Shown one piece after another: positions 1 to 9,105 of a stretch of 17,500 bases of DNA; position 1 is the first letter of the stretch; every line of letters starts with the position of its first letter. The stretch lies in NCBI GenBank assembly GCA_034096865.1, contig JAWQFJ010028266.1:87501-105000 (forward strand), in the 5' to 3' direction. The stretch comes from Theodoxus fluviatilis (taxonomy: Eukaryota > Mollusca > Gastropoda > Cycloneritida > Neritidae). The position numbers and the translations under genes were made by a program. Under the pieces are notes generated by a model that saw only the letters and a program-made list of their open reading frames with translations, did not search any database and was not told where the DNA came from.

Positions 1-560
1 CACTCATAGGAATACACACATAAACATACACACACGCGCGCGCGCGCGCGCACCTACACTATGAAACAACACGCACATAATGAAAACACACACTCATACA
101 CATTATGAAAACACACACATGAACACAAACATACACATACGCATTTACATATACACACATTTGCACACAAACATACATAAAAGTATACGCACACATGCAC
201 GCATATACATACACACACATTTACTCACACACACACACAAACATACACAGACAATTACACAAATACATACATTTACACATACACACACACAAATACACAC
301 ATGCACACTCACACATTTACACACACACACACACATAGTTACATACACACACATATTTACATACACACATATACACACACAAATGCACACCCAAAAAATT
401 ACACGCACACGCACAAACACGCACATTTACACACACATACACATTTACACACACATTTACACACACACGTTTACACATATTTACACACACACATTCACAC
501 ACACATTTACACACACATTTACACACATATACACACATACGCACATCCACACATTCCTGT
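1..560. repeat. CA-rich simple-sequence tract in the upstream intron
   Basis: The stretch is imperfect (AC)n mixed with ATTTACACACAC-like and ATACACAC-like units. It lies in the intron before exon A. A pure CG run (about 35-50) embedded in alternating purine-pyrimidine sequence (about 29-52) is a classic Z-DNA-prone motif. Open frames on both strands here are low-complexity His/Thr or Cys/Val strings with no family resemblance, so I do not call genes. Confidence 0.9.
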
Positions 561-588
561 ACACAGGAGTTCTGCATTGTCTACACAG

Positions 589-689
589 GCGCTCCACGCC
601 TGATGAACGCCATAGCCAAGGACGGTGTGCTGCCCTTCCTGCGTTTTTTCGGCGTCATCACGCAACGTGGGGAGCCCTTCAGGGCGCAG
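589..689 (+). CDS. kcc: K-Cl cotransporter (SLC12/KCC type), exon A: TM8/TM9 linker
   Basis: This internal exon of a cation-chloride cotransporter reads in frame [20 protein letters not shown] and then [17 protein letters not shown] proteins have TGAPRLLQAIAKD-IIPFL followed by a short variable stretch and GEPT/F-A at the cytoplasmic linker before TM9. KCCs move K+ and Cl- together out of the cell across the plasma membrane. The acceptor is taken as CTACACAG at 581-588, preceded by a fair pyrimidine tract; the exon then starts in phase 1, the first G of the Gly codon coming from the previous exon. An alternative acceptor at 565-566 would add residues that do not match the family. The donor is CAG|GTACG at 690, phase 0. 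The exon sits between a CA-rich upstream tract and a TG-rich downstream tract. Family assignment is firm; the choice among KCC paralogues is not, and many invertebrates have one kcc gene. Confidence 0.88.
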
Positions 690-698
690 GTACGCCGA

Positions 699-720
699 TG
701 ACGTCACCATGATGACGTCA
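699..720. promoter_or_regulatory. Pair of perfect CRE palindromes at the start of intron 1
   Basis: TGACGTCA, the full cAMP-response element recognised by CREB/ATF bZIP dimers, occurs at 699-706 and again at 713-720. It is part of a 14-bp direct duplication, GATGACGTCACCAT-like, that begins just inside the 5' splice site of exon A. The motif match is exact. Any intronic enhancer role is inference, since such 8-mers also arise by chance and the second copy is a duplication of the first. Confidence 0.45.
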
Positions 721-740
721 CCACTCTCCTGGTTGATGTC

Positions 741-855
741 ATATGCGCGCGCGCGTGTGTGTGTATGTGTGTGTGTATGTGTGTGTGTGTGTGAGTGTGT
801 GTGTGTTTGCGCGCGCGGGTGCTCATGTGAAGGTGAAAGTGCGCGTGTGAATGTC

Positions 856-909
<54 letters not shown>

Positions 910-960
910 CGCACGCGAGCATGCGCGTGTGTGCTTCTGTGTTTGCAATGTACATACGTG
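741..960. repeat. TG-rich simple repeat in intron 1
   Basis: This is an imperfect (GT)n tract with CG-rich patches. It includes an uninterrupted GT run at about 859-905 and GCGCGCGCG at about 745-755. It is the complement in kind of the CA-rich tract upstream of exon A, so the two could pair in the pre-mRNA. A second short GT run lies at about 1045-1085. Open frames across it are low-complexity artefacts. Confidence 0.9.
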
Positions 961-2237
961 TGAGTGAAGAAATAGGTCCCAATTCGTTTGCGCGCATACG
1001 CATCGACGTGATCGTATGCGTATTCGAGTATACATGAGATATATGTGTATGTGTGTGTGTGTGTTTGTTTGTGTATGTGTATATTTGCACACAGACACGT
1101 GTGTCAAGCACGCTCGCCAGCGTATCTGCATGTGTGTATTTACGTGCGCACGCGCATCTGCGCATGTGTGAATGGCTCATCTTCACACGACACGGCGCAG
1201 GCCGCGGTAGCAACAAACACTGGCCAGCATGGAACTGTGGAGCCTGCGTGCTGCACGACAGCCCAGAGGCCTGCCTGGAGAGGCAACAGCTCTTCACCCG
1301 CGGCCGTCTCAAGTGCCCTGCTCCTCCCATCCGCCGCCAGTCCCCTGGGGGTCTCACATGGCCACCTCTGCAAGGGCGTCCTGCCTTGGTCACGCCACTC
1401 TGTCGTCCCTCCGTCTCCTCGCGACACAAGGCTGGTGCTCCTCAGCTCCAGGGTGGACATCCTCCCGTCTTGACCAGCGTCCAACGCAAGCTGCAGTGAG
1501 GGTCTCGGGGCATGTCGCCTTTGATGGCGTCTTGGCGTGTGGAGAAGAGGACTGGATCCGCAGTGTTAAATGCCAGACCTGGCTCCACTTAAGGGCGAAC
1601 TGACCGCAGGCGAATGGGCTGCGTGTCGACTGGAGAACAACAGTTCTGGTTTGGTCGTGGCAAGGGTGTGTTGTTGTTGCCTTGAACGGCAGTGAAGACT
1701 TGTCCTTCTATTGAAAAGACACGGGTATTTCTCTGTTTTGACCAAATAGAAAGAAGTATGTTTTGAGTAAAAGCGCGCGACTCGCGAAATGCAAACAAAA
1801 TTAATTGTGCTACAGGTTGTTTCATCTACGTCAGCTCAATTGTGCACAGAGAGAAAAAGAAAAACGTTGGAGACAGCTGACTTCTGTATGATGGACATGT
1901 TCGCTGACAACTGTGCCATCTCTCTCTGAATTACTCAACATGCACGCGCGCGTGTGTGCGTATGTATTGCAGCTATAGCCTGCCTGCTCACTTGTTTTGT
2001 GTCTGTGAGTTTGTTTGTGTATATGTGTGCTTGTATACGAGTATTTGTGTATTTATGTGTGCGCACGTAATGTCTACATTTATGTACATATGGGTGCGAA
2101 TAACTGCACGCGTGTGTGTGCCTGCGTGCTTGCCTGCATGTCTGCGTTCACTGTCAGTTTGGAGACTGTGCGAGGGGTCCCCAGGGCCGAAAGCCCACGC
2201 CAGTCTACAGGAAGTGACGCAGGATGTGGCTGTGCAG
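961..2237 (+). other. Remainder of intron 1, no gene seen
   Basis: Between the TG tract and exon B the sequence is mostly unique. It is GC-rich from about 1170 to 1560, AT-richer around 1600-1900, and has further TG-rich patches at 1045-1160 and 1945-2140. Conceptual translations of the GC-rich part do not resemble SLC12 proteins or any family I know, and carry no continuation of exon A. One 15-base segment at 1812-1826 resembles the 54-bp intron 3 repeat with a single mismatch. I see no promoter, RNA gene or mobile element that I could defend. Confidence 0.6.
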
Positions 2238-2398
2238 GTGCTGACGTTCCTCATAGCGGAGCTGGGCATCCTCATCGCCAACCTGGACTACGTGGCACCC
2301 ATTGTGACGCAGTTCTTCCTCATCTGCTACGGCTTCATCAACCTGGCCTGCACGCTGCAGACATTGCTTCGCTCCCCGCACTGGAGACCTCGCTTCAG
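2238..2398 (+). CDS. kcc: K-Cl cotransporter (SLC12/KCC type), exon B: TM9-TM10
   Basis: The exon reads [20 protein letters not shown], then [19 protein letters not shown] and [14 protein letters not shown]. The KCC signatures [26 protein letters not shown] and QTLLR-P-WRPRF are all present. NKCC and NCC proteins differ clearly at the last motif. Two hydrophobic helices, TM9 and TM10, are evident, followed by the basic WRPRF loop. The acceptor is GCTGTGCAG ending at 2237; its pyrimidine tract is weak. An upstream in-frame CTACAG would add nine residues (EVTQDVAVQ) but would break an otherwise gap-free alignment with KCCs. The donor is TTCAG|GTGGGC at 2399, leaving phase 2. Joined to exon A the reading is [17 protein letters not shown], matching the family without a gap. 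Confidence 0.93.
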
Positions 2399-2602
2399 GT
2401 GGGCATCCTGTCCGCTCGTCTGTCTCGTCTGCCTTCCAGTCTTGCGATCTTCCCTTCAGTTGGCGATGTGGCTGGCCTCCCCGGCCTGACCGTCTTGACG
2501 TCACGCAACTGCCCGTTACTCGCAGGCTTCCCGCCGGTTTAATGATTGACCCTTAATTAACCTATGTAAGGTCGTGCTCCTTGTTGGGTTCTTGGTGGGT
2601 TT
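2399..2602 (+). other. Start of intron 2
   Basis: This is unique intronic sequence between the exon B donor and the minisatellite. It contains one more perfect TGACGTCA palindrome at 2496-2503, about 100 bp before the array. Nothing else is recognisable. Confidence 0.6.
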
Positions 2603-4502
2603 CTTGACGACTGATGGACAGAGTTCACTAGTGCTTGACGACAAATGGACATATTTACTAGGGCGTGGCGACTGATGCACATAGTTCTCTAGGGCGTGAC
2701 GACTAATGGACATATTTACTAGGGCGTGGCGACTGATGCACATAGTTCTCTAGGGCGTGACGACTAATGGACATATTTACTAGGGCGTGACGACTAATGG
2801 CCATATTTACTACGGCGTGACGACTAACGGACATATTTACTAGGGCGTGACGACTAATGGACATATTTACTAGGGCGTGACGACTAATGGACATATTTAC
2901 TAGGGCGTGACGACTAACGGACATATTTACTAGGGCGTGACGACTAACGGACATATTTACTAGGGCGTGACGACTAACGGACATATTTACTAGGGCGTGA
3001 CGACTAACGGACATATTAACTAGGACGTGACGACTAATGGACATATTTACTAGGGCGTGACGACTAATGGACATGTTTACTATGGCGTGACGACTAATGG
3101 ACACTTTTACTAGGGCGTGACAACTAATAGACATATTTACTAGGGCGTGACAACTAATGGACATGTTTACTAGGGCGTGACGACTAATGGACATGTTTAC
3201 TAGGGCGTGACGACTAATGGACATGTTTACTAAGGCGTGACGACTGATGGACATGTTTACTAGGGCGTGACGACTAACGGACATATTTACTAATGAACAG
3301 AGTTCTCTAGTGCGTCACGACTAATGGACATATTTACTAGGGCGTGACGACTAATGGACATATTTACTAGGGCGTGACGACTAATGGACATATTTACAAG
3401 GGCGTGACGACTAATGGACATATTTACTAGGGCGTGACGACTAACGGACATATTTACTAGGGCGTGACGAATAATGGACATATTTACTAGGGCGTGACGA
3501 CTAATGGACATATTTACTAGGGCGTGACGACTAACGGACATATTTACTAGGGCGTGACGACTAATGGACATATTTACTAGGGCGTGACGACTAACGGACA
3601 TATTAACTAGGGCGTGACGACTAATGGACATATTTACTAGGGCGTGACGACTAATGGACATATTTACTAGGGCGTGACGACTAACGGACATATTTACTAG
3701 GGCGTGACGACTAATGGACAAAGGTCACTAGTGCTTGACGACTGATGCACATGGTTCACTAGTGCGTGACGACTGATGGACAGAGTTCTCTAGTGCGAGA
3801 CGACTGATGGACAGATTTCACTAGTGCGTGACGATTTAAGGACATAGTTCACTAGTGCGTGACGATTGGTGGACGGAGTTCACTAGTGCGTGACGATTGA
3901 TGGATAGAGTTCTCTAGTGCGTGAAGACTGATGGACAGAGTTCACTAGGGCGTGACGACTGATGGACAGAGTTCACTAGGGCGTGACGACTGATGGGCAG
4001 AGTTCACTAGTGCGTGACGACTGATGGACATAGTTCACTAGTGCGTGACGATTGATGGATAGAGTTCTCTAGTGCGTGACGACTGATGGACATAGTTCAC
4101 TAGTGCGTGACGAATGATGGACAGAGTTCACTAGTGCGTGACGACTGATGGACAGAGTTCACTAGTGCGTGACGATTGATGGATAGAGTTCTCTAGTGCG
4201 TGAAGACTGATGGACAGAGTTCACAAGGGCGTGACGACTGATGGACAGAGTTCACTAGGGCGTGACGACTGATGGACAGAGTTCACTAGGGCGCGACGAT
4301 TGATGGATAGAGTTCTCTAGTGCGTGACGACTGATGGACAGAGTTCATTAGGACGTGACGACTGATGGACAGAGTTCACTAGGGCGTGACGACTGATGGA
4401 CAGAGTTTACTAGGGCGTGACGACTGATGGACATAGATCACTAGGGCGTGACGATTGATGGACAGAGCTCACTAGGGCGTGACGACTGATGAACAGAGTT
4501 CA
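2603..4502 (+). repeat. 30/31-bp minisatellite in intron 2 (about 62 units)
   Basis: Tandem units share the core GCGTGACGACT followed by AATGGACATATTTACTA or GATGGACAGAGTTCACTA. Two subfamilies are visible. A 30-bp form with CATATTTACTAG fills roughly 2640-3725. A 31-bp form with CAGAGTTCACTAG forms both edges, mainly 3725-4502. Because 30 is a multiple of three and the unit has no stop in one minus-strand frame, that block shows a long repetitive open frame, which I regard as a by-product. A chimeric unit near 3285-3310 splits the 30-bp block in two. Units match one another closely and there are no spacers, so this is a minisatellite, not a CRISPR-like array. Confidence 0.95.
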
Positions 4503-4747
4503 TGTTTGTGTGTGGCGCTTGCGCACCAATGCACGCTGGGACTGCGACCCTAGCCTCGGAGAGGACGCCATATCCGTGACAACCGGAAATGAAAGTCTCC
4601 ACCGCAATATTCGAACTTTGCGCATTTGACAATAGAACGTGTTCGCTAATCTATTATTTTCAGTATAGTAGTGTTACATGCCTCTCTGCTCATGACTCAA
4701 ATTCTCTTCTCACTTCCCCCCTTTCCTCACCCCAACCCCACCCATAG
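4503..4747 (+). other. 3' end of intron 2 with a strong acceptor
   Basis: Unique sequence leads into a long pyrimidine tract (about 4700-4743: CTCTTCTCAC, CCCCCTTTCCTC and similar) and the acceptor CCCATAG ending at 4747. A branch-point-like CTCATGAC lies near 4690, about 55 nt upstream, and a CTAAT near 4648. A minus-strand open frame over this region has no recognisable content. Confidence 0.65.
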
Positions 4748-4879
4748 GTTCCACCACTGGCTGCAGTCCCTGATTGCCGTGGCGCTGTGCATCGCACTCA
4801 TGTTCATATGCGACTGGAAGTACGCCCTACCTGCCGTGGTCACGGCAGGCTTCATCTACAAGTACATTGAGTACAAGGG
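4748..4879 (+). CDS. kcc: K-Cl cotransporter (SLC12/KCC type), exon C: TM11-TM12
   Basis: With the two bases carried over from exon B the first codon is AGG (Arg). The reading continues FHHWLQSLIAVALCIALMFI, CDWKYALPAVVTAGF and IYKYIEYKG. KCCs have F-YYHW-LS-G--LC-ALMFI-SW-YA and end TM12 with the hallmark IYKYIEY-G, just before the cytoplasmic C-terminal domain (AEKEWGDGIRG in relatives). The exon ends AAG GG|GTGAGT, phase 2, with a near-ideal donor at 4880-4885. The next family exon should begin by completing a Gly codon; it is not found up to 15060, so intron 3 exceeds 10 kb. The last 32 bases, from GGC TTC ATC (4848) onward, plus the donor and 17 following bases, are the founder-like first unit of the tandem array that fills intron 3. 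Confidence 0.93.
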
Positions 4880-5730
4880 GTGAGTACCAGCACTAAGGGG
4901 CTGTTTCATCTACAAGTACATTGAGTACAAGGGGTGAGTGGCTGCACTAAGGGGCTGTTTCATATACAAGTACATTGAGTACAAAGGGTGAGTGGCTGCA
5001 CTAAGGGGCTGTTTCATATACAAGTACATTGAGTACAAGGGGTGAGTACCAGCACTAAGGGGCTGTTTCATCTACAAGTACATCGAGTACAAGGGGTGAG
5101 TGGCTGCACTAAGGGGCTGTTTCATCTACAAGTACATGGAGTACAAGGGGTGAGTGGCTGCACTAAGGGGCTGTTTCATATACAAGTACATTGAGTACAA
5201 GGGGTGAGTACCAGCACTAAGGGGCTGTTTCATCTACAAGTACATCGAGTACAAGGGGTTAGTGGCTGCACTAAGGGGCTGTTTCATATACAAGTACATT
5301 GAGTACAAGGGGTGAGTACCAGCACTAAGGGGCTGTTTCATCTACAAGTACATCGAGTACAAGGGGTGAGTGGCTGCACTAAAGGGCTGTTTCATCTACA
5401 AGCACATGGAGTACAAAGGGTGAGTGGCTGCACTAAGGGGCTGTTTCATCTACAAGTACATCGAGTACAAGGGGTGAGTGGCTGCACTAAGGGGCTGTTT
5501 CATCTACAAGTACATGGAGTACAAAGGGTGAGTGGCTGCACTAAGGGGCTGTTTCATCTACAAGTACATCGAGTACAAGGGGTGAGTGGCTGCACTAAGG
5601 GGCTGTTTCATCTACAAGTACATTGAGTACAAAGGGTGAGTGGCTGCACTATGGAGCTGTTTCATCTACAAGTACATGGAGTACAAGGGATGAGTACCAG
5701 CACTAAGGGGCTGTTTCATCTACAAGTACC
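4848..5730 (+). repeat. 54-bp exon/splice-donor minisatellite, first block (about 16 units)
   Basis: The array starts inside exon C and repeats every 54 bp. Each unit has exon-like bases (TTTCATCTACAAGTACAT, then a T/C/G-variable base, GAGTACAAGGG), the donor GTGAGT, and a short intron-like piece ACCAGCACTAAG or GGCTGCACTAAG. The GGCT form predominates in this block and the variable base is T, C or G. One unit has a damaged donor (GTTAGT at about 5259). The final unit is cut after TACAAGTAC where the foldback insertion begins. This is intronic repeat DNA apart from the 32 bases belonging to exon C. Confidence 0.95.
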
Positions 5731-5732
5731 AC

Positions 5733-7476
5733 GGGCAGTGATTTTTATTGAAAAGACCCGAAAAGACCCGAAAAGTCCCGAAAAGACACCAAAAAGACCC
5801 GAAAAGACCCCCCAAAAAACCCCGAAAAGACCCCAAAAGACCCGAAAAGACGCGAAAAGATCAGAATAGACCCGAAAAGACACCCGCAAAGACCCCAAAA
5901 GAGGCCAGTGATTTTTATCAAAAAGACCGAAAAAGACGTTTTGGGTCTTTTCGGGTGTCTTTTGAGGTGTCTTTTTGGGTCTTCTCGGGTCTTTTCGGGT
6001 CTTCTCAGGTGATTCAGTGTTTTCTCGGGTCTTTGTGGGTCTTTTGGGGTGTTTTCATGTGTCTTTTGGGGTCTTTTCGGGTGTCATTTCGTGTCTTTTC
6101 GATAAAAATCACTGCCATTGATTTTTTTCGAAAAGACCCGAAAAGACCCGAAAAGACACCCGAAAAGACCCGAAAAGACACCTGAAAAGACCCGAAAAGA
6201 CCCGAGGAGACACTAAATTACCTGAGAAGACCTGAAAAGACCCGAGAAGACCCCAAAAGACACCCGAAAAGACCCCAAAAGAGGGCAGTGATTTTTATCG
6301 AAAAGACCCGAAAAGACGTTTTGGGTCTTTTCGGGTGTCTTTTGGGGTGTCTTTTTGGGTCTTCTCGGGTCCTTTCGAGTCTTCTCAGTTAATTTAGTGT
6401 CTGTCTTCTCGGGTCTTTGCGGGTCTTTTTGGGTGTTTTCATGTGTCTATTGGGGTCTTTTCGGGTGTCTTTTCGTGTCTTTTCGATAAAAATCACTGCC
6501 AGTGATTTTTATCGAAAAGACCCGAAAAGACCCGAAAAGACACCCGAAAAGACCCGAAAAGACACCTGAAAAAGCCCGAAAAGACCCGAAAAGACCCGAG
6601 GACACACTAAATTACCAGAGAAGACCTGAAAAGACCCGAGAAGACCCAAAAAGACACCCGAAAAGACCCCCAAAGAAGGCAGTGAATTTTATCGAAAAGA
6701 CCCGAAAAGACGTTTTGGGTCTTTTTGGGTGTCTTTTGGGGTGTATTTGTGGGTCTTCTCGGGTCCTTTCGAGTCTTCTCAGTTAATTTAGCGTCTTCTC
6801 GGGTCTTTACGGGTCTTTTTGGGTGTTTTCAGGTGTCTTTTGGGGTCTTTTCGGGTGTCTTTTCGTGTCTTTTCGATAAAAATCACTGCCAGTGATTTTT
6901 AACGAAAAGACCTGAAAAGACCCGAAAAGACACCCGAAAAGACCCCAAAAGACACATAAAAAGACCCGAAAAGACCGAACAAGACCCGAGAAGACACTAA
7001 ATTACCTAAGAAGACCCGAAAAGACCCGAAAAGACACAAGAAAAGACATCAAAAGAAGGCAGTGATTTTTATCGAAAAGACCCGTAAAGACGTGTTGGGT
7101 CTTTTCGGGTGTCTTTGGAGGTGTCGTTTTGGGTCTTCTCGGGTCTTTTCGGGGCTTCTCAGGTAATTTAGTGTCTTTTCAGGTTTTGCGGGTTTTTGGG
7201 GGGTTTTTCAGGTGTCTTTTCGGGTCTTTCCGGGTGTCTTTTCGTGTCTTTTCGATAAAAATCACTGCCAGTGATTTTTAACGAAAAGACACCCGAAAAG
7301 ACAAAACACGAAAAGACACCCGAAGAGACCCGAAAAAACCTGAAAAGACCCGAAAAGACCCCCGAAAAGACCTCAGAAGACCCCAAAAGACCCGAAAAGA
7401 CCAGAAAAGACCCGAAAAGACACCCGAAAAGACACCCGAAAAGACCCGAAAAGACCCGAGAAGACACTAATTTACC

Positions 7477-7482
<6 letters not shown>
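5733..7482. repeat. Left arm of the foldback block
   Basis: The arm is made of (CCCGAAAAGA)n-like 10-bp repeats that switch strand every 170-215 bp. Head-to-head junctions CACTGCCAGTG or CACTGCCATTG lie at about 6111, 6493, 6883 and 7263, giving a period near 385 bp. Inner junctions GAGGGCAGTG or GAAGGCAGTG are near 5901, 6281, 6675 and 7055. Each half-unit also carries a non-repetitive core, ACTAAATTACCTGAG or its complement. Basic Lys/Pro/Arg-rich open frames are periodic artefacts. Confidence 0.9.
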
Positions 7483-7551
<69 letters not shown>

Positions 7552-9105
7552 GAGACAGAGAGACAGAGAGACAGAGAGAGGGCGAGAGAGAGAAAGAATT
7601 GGCGAGAGAGAGAGAGTGCGAGGGAGAGGACAAGAGAGAGAGAGAGAGAGAGAGAGAGTAAGAGAGAGAGCGAGGGCGAAAGAGAGAGAGAGAGAGAGAG
7701 AGAGCAAAAGAGGGAGAGAGAGAGAGACAGAGAGGGACAGAGTGAGAGAGACAGAGAGACACAGAGAGAGAGAGAGAGAGAGAGGGCGAGAGAAAGAGAG
7801 GAGAGAGGGCGAAAGAATTGGCGAGAGAGAGAGAGACAGAGAGTGAGAGAGACAGAGAGAGAGATAGAGAGAGAGGGCGAGAGAAAGAGAGGAAGAGAGA
7901 TAGAGAGAGAGTGAGAGAGAGAAAGAGGGCGAGAGAGAGGGCGAGAGTGAGAGTGAGAGAGAGAGAGATAGAGAGACAGAGAGAGAGAGGGAGTGAGAGA
8001 GAGTGAGAGAGAGAAAGAGGGCGAGAGAGAGAGAGGGCGAGAGTGAGAGAGATAGAGAGAGAGAGAGAGGGCAAGAGAGAGAGAAAGAGAGAGATAGAGA
8101 AAGAGAGAGAGAGAGAAAAAAAGAGATAAAAGAGAGAGAGAAAGACAGAGAGAGAAAGAGAAAGAGAGAGAGAGGGGGCGAGAGAGAGAGAGAGAGGGCG
8201 ACAGAGGGCGAGAGAGAGATAGAGAATGAGAGCTACAGAGAGCGAGAGAGGGCGAAAGAGGGCGAGAGAGAGAGAGATTGAGAGAGATAGAGAGGGCGAG
8301 AGAGAGAACGAGAGAGAAGAGAGAGAGGGCGAGAGGGCGAGAGAAAGAGAGAGAGAGGGCGAAAGTATTGGTGAGAGAGAGAGAGAAAGAGAGAGAGAGA
8401 GGGAGGGAGGGAGGGAGAGAGAGTGAGAGAGAGAAAGAAGACGAGAGAGAGAGAGGGTGAGAGTGAGAGAGAGAGCGAGAGAGAGATAGAGAGAGAGAGG
8501 GCGAGAGAGAAAGAGATAGAGCGAGAGAGAGCGAGAGAAGGCGAGAGAGGGCGAGAGAGATTGAGAGAGATAGAGTTCGAGAGAGAGAACGAGAGAAAGA
8601 GAGAGAGAGAGAGAGGGCGAAAGAAAGAGAGAGAGAGGGCGAAAGTATTGGTGAGAGAAAGAGAGAGAGAGAGGGAGGGAGGGAGAGTGAGAGAAAGAAA
8701 GAGGACGAGAGAGAGAGGGCGAGAGTGAGAGTGAGAGAAAGAGAGAGCAATAGAGAGATAGAGAGAGAGAGGGCGAGAGAGAGATAGAGAGAGAAAGAGA
8801 GAGAGAGAGGGTGAGAGAAAGAGAGAAAGAGAGAGAGGGCGAAAGAATTGGTGAGAGAGAGAGAGAGAAAGAAAGAGAGAGGGAGGGAGGGAGAGAGAGT
8901 GAGAGAGAGAGAGAAAGAGGACGAGAGAGAAAGAGGGCGAGAGTGAGAGTGAGAGAGAGAGAGAGAGCGAGAGAGACATAGAGAGAGAGAGGGCGAGAGA
9001 GAGATATAGAGAGAAAGAGAGAGAGAAAAAGAGAGAGAAAAAGAGATAGAGAGAGAAAGAGGGAGAAAGAGAGAGAGAGAGAGAGAGAGGGCGAGAGAGA
9101 GGGCG
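7483..9105. repeat. GA-rich polypurine centre of the foldback block
   Basis: About 1.6 kb is almost purely purine on the plus strand. It is (GA)n with frequent GGCGAGAG, GACAGAG and GAAAGAG interruptions. An anchor word GAAAGAATTGG or GAAAGTATTGG recurs near 7591, 7810, 8360, 8640 and 8840 with similar neighbourhoods (GGGAGGGAGGGAG, then GAGAAAGAGGACGAGAG), showing that segments of roughly 200-280 bp were duplicated. Mirror-symmetric polypurine DNA of this kind can form triplex (H-DNA). Very long Leu/Ser or Arg/Glu open frames are not genes. Confidence 0.92.

Noticed and set aside
80..712. His/Thr-rich 210-codon frame running through the CA tract into exon A
   Set aside because: It is a CA-repeat translation that crosses exon A in the wrong frame; the family match is in the frame starting GGC GCT CCA at 588.
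1170..1610. GC-rich open frames on both strands as an extra exon or separate gene
   Set aside because: No similarity to SLC12 or any known family; exons A and B already join without a gap.
2202..2237. Upstream in-frame acceptor for exon B adding EVTQDVAVQ
   Set aside because: It would insert nine residues into a segment aligned without gaps across KCC proteins. Kept only as a possible alternative splice form.
2703..3721. Minus-strand frames encoding a 10-residue repeat (MSISRHALVN-like), which might suggest a repetitive secreted protein
   Set aside because: They exist only where the unit is exactly 30 bp, end where it becomes 31 bp, and lie antisense in an intron. No signal peptide or splice context.
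2603..4502. Possible CRISPR array (regular repeats about 30 bp)
   Set aside because: The whole unit is repeated with no unique spacers, the DNA is eukaryotic, and no cas genes are present.
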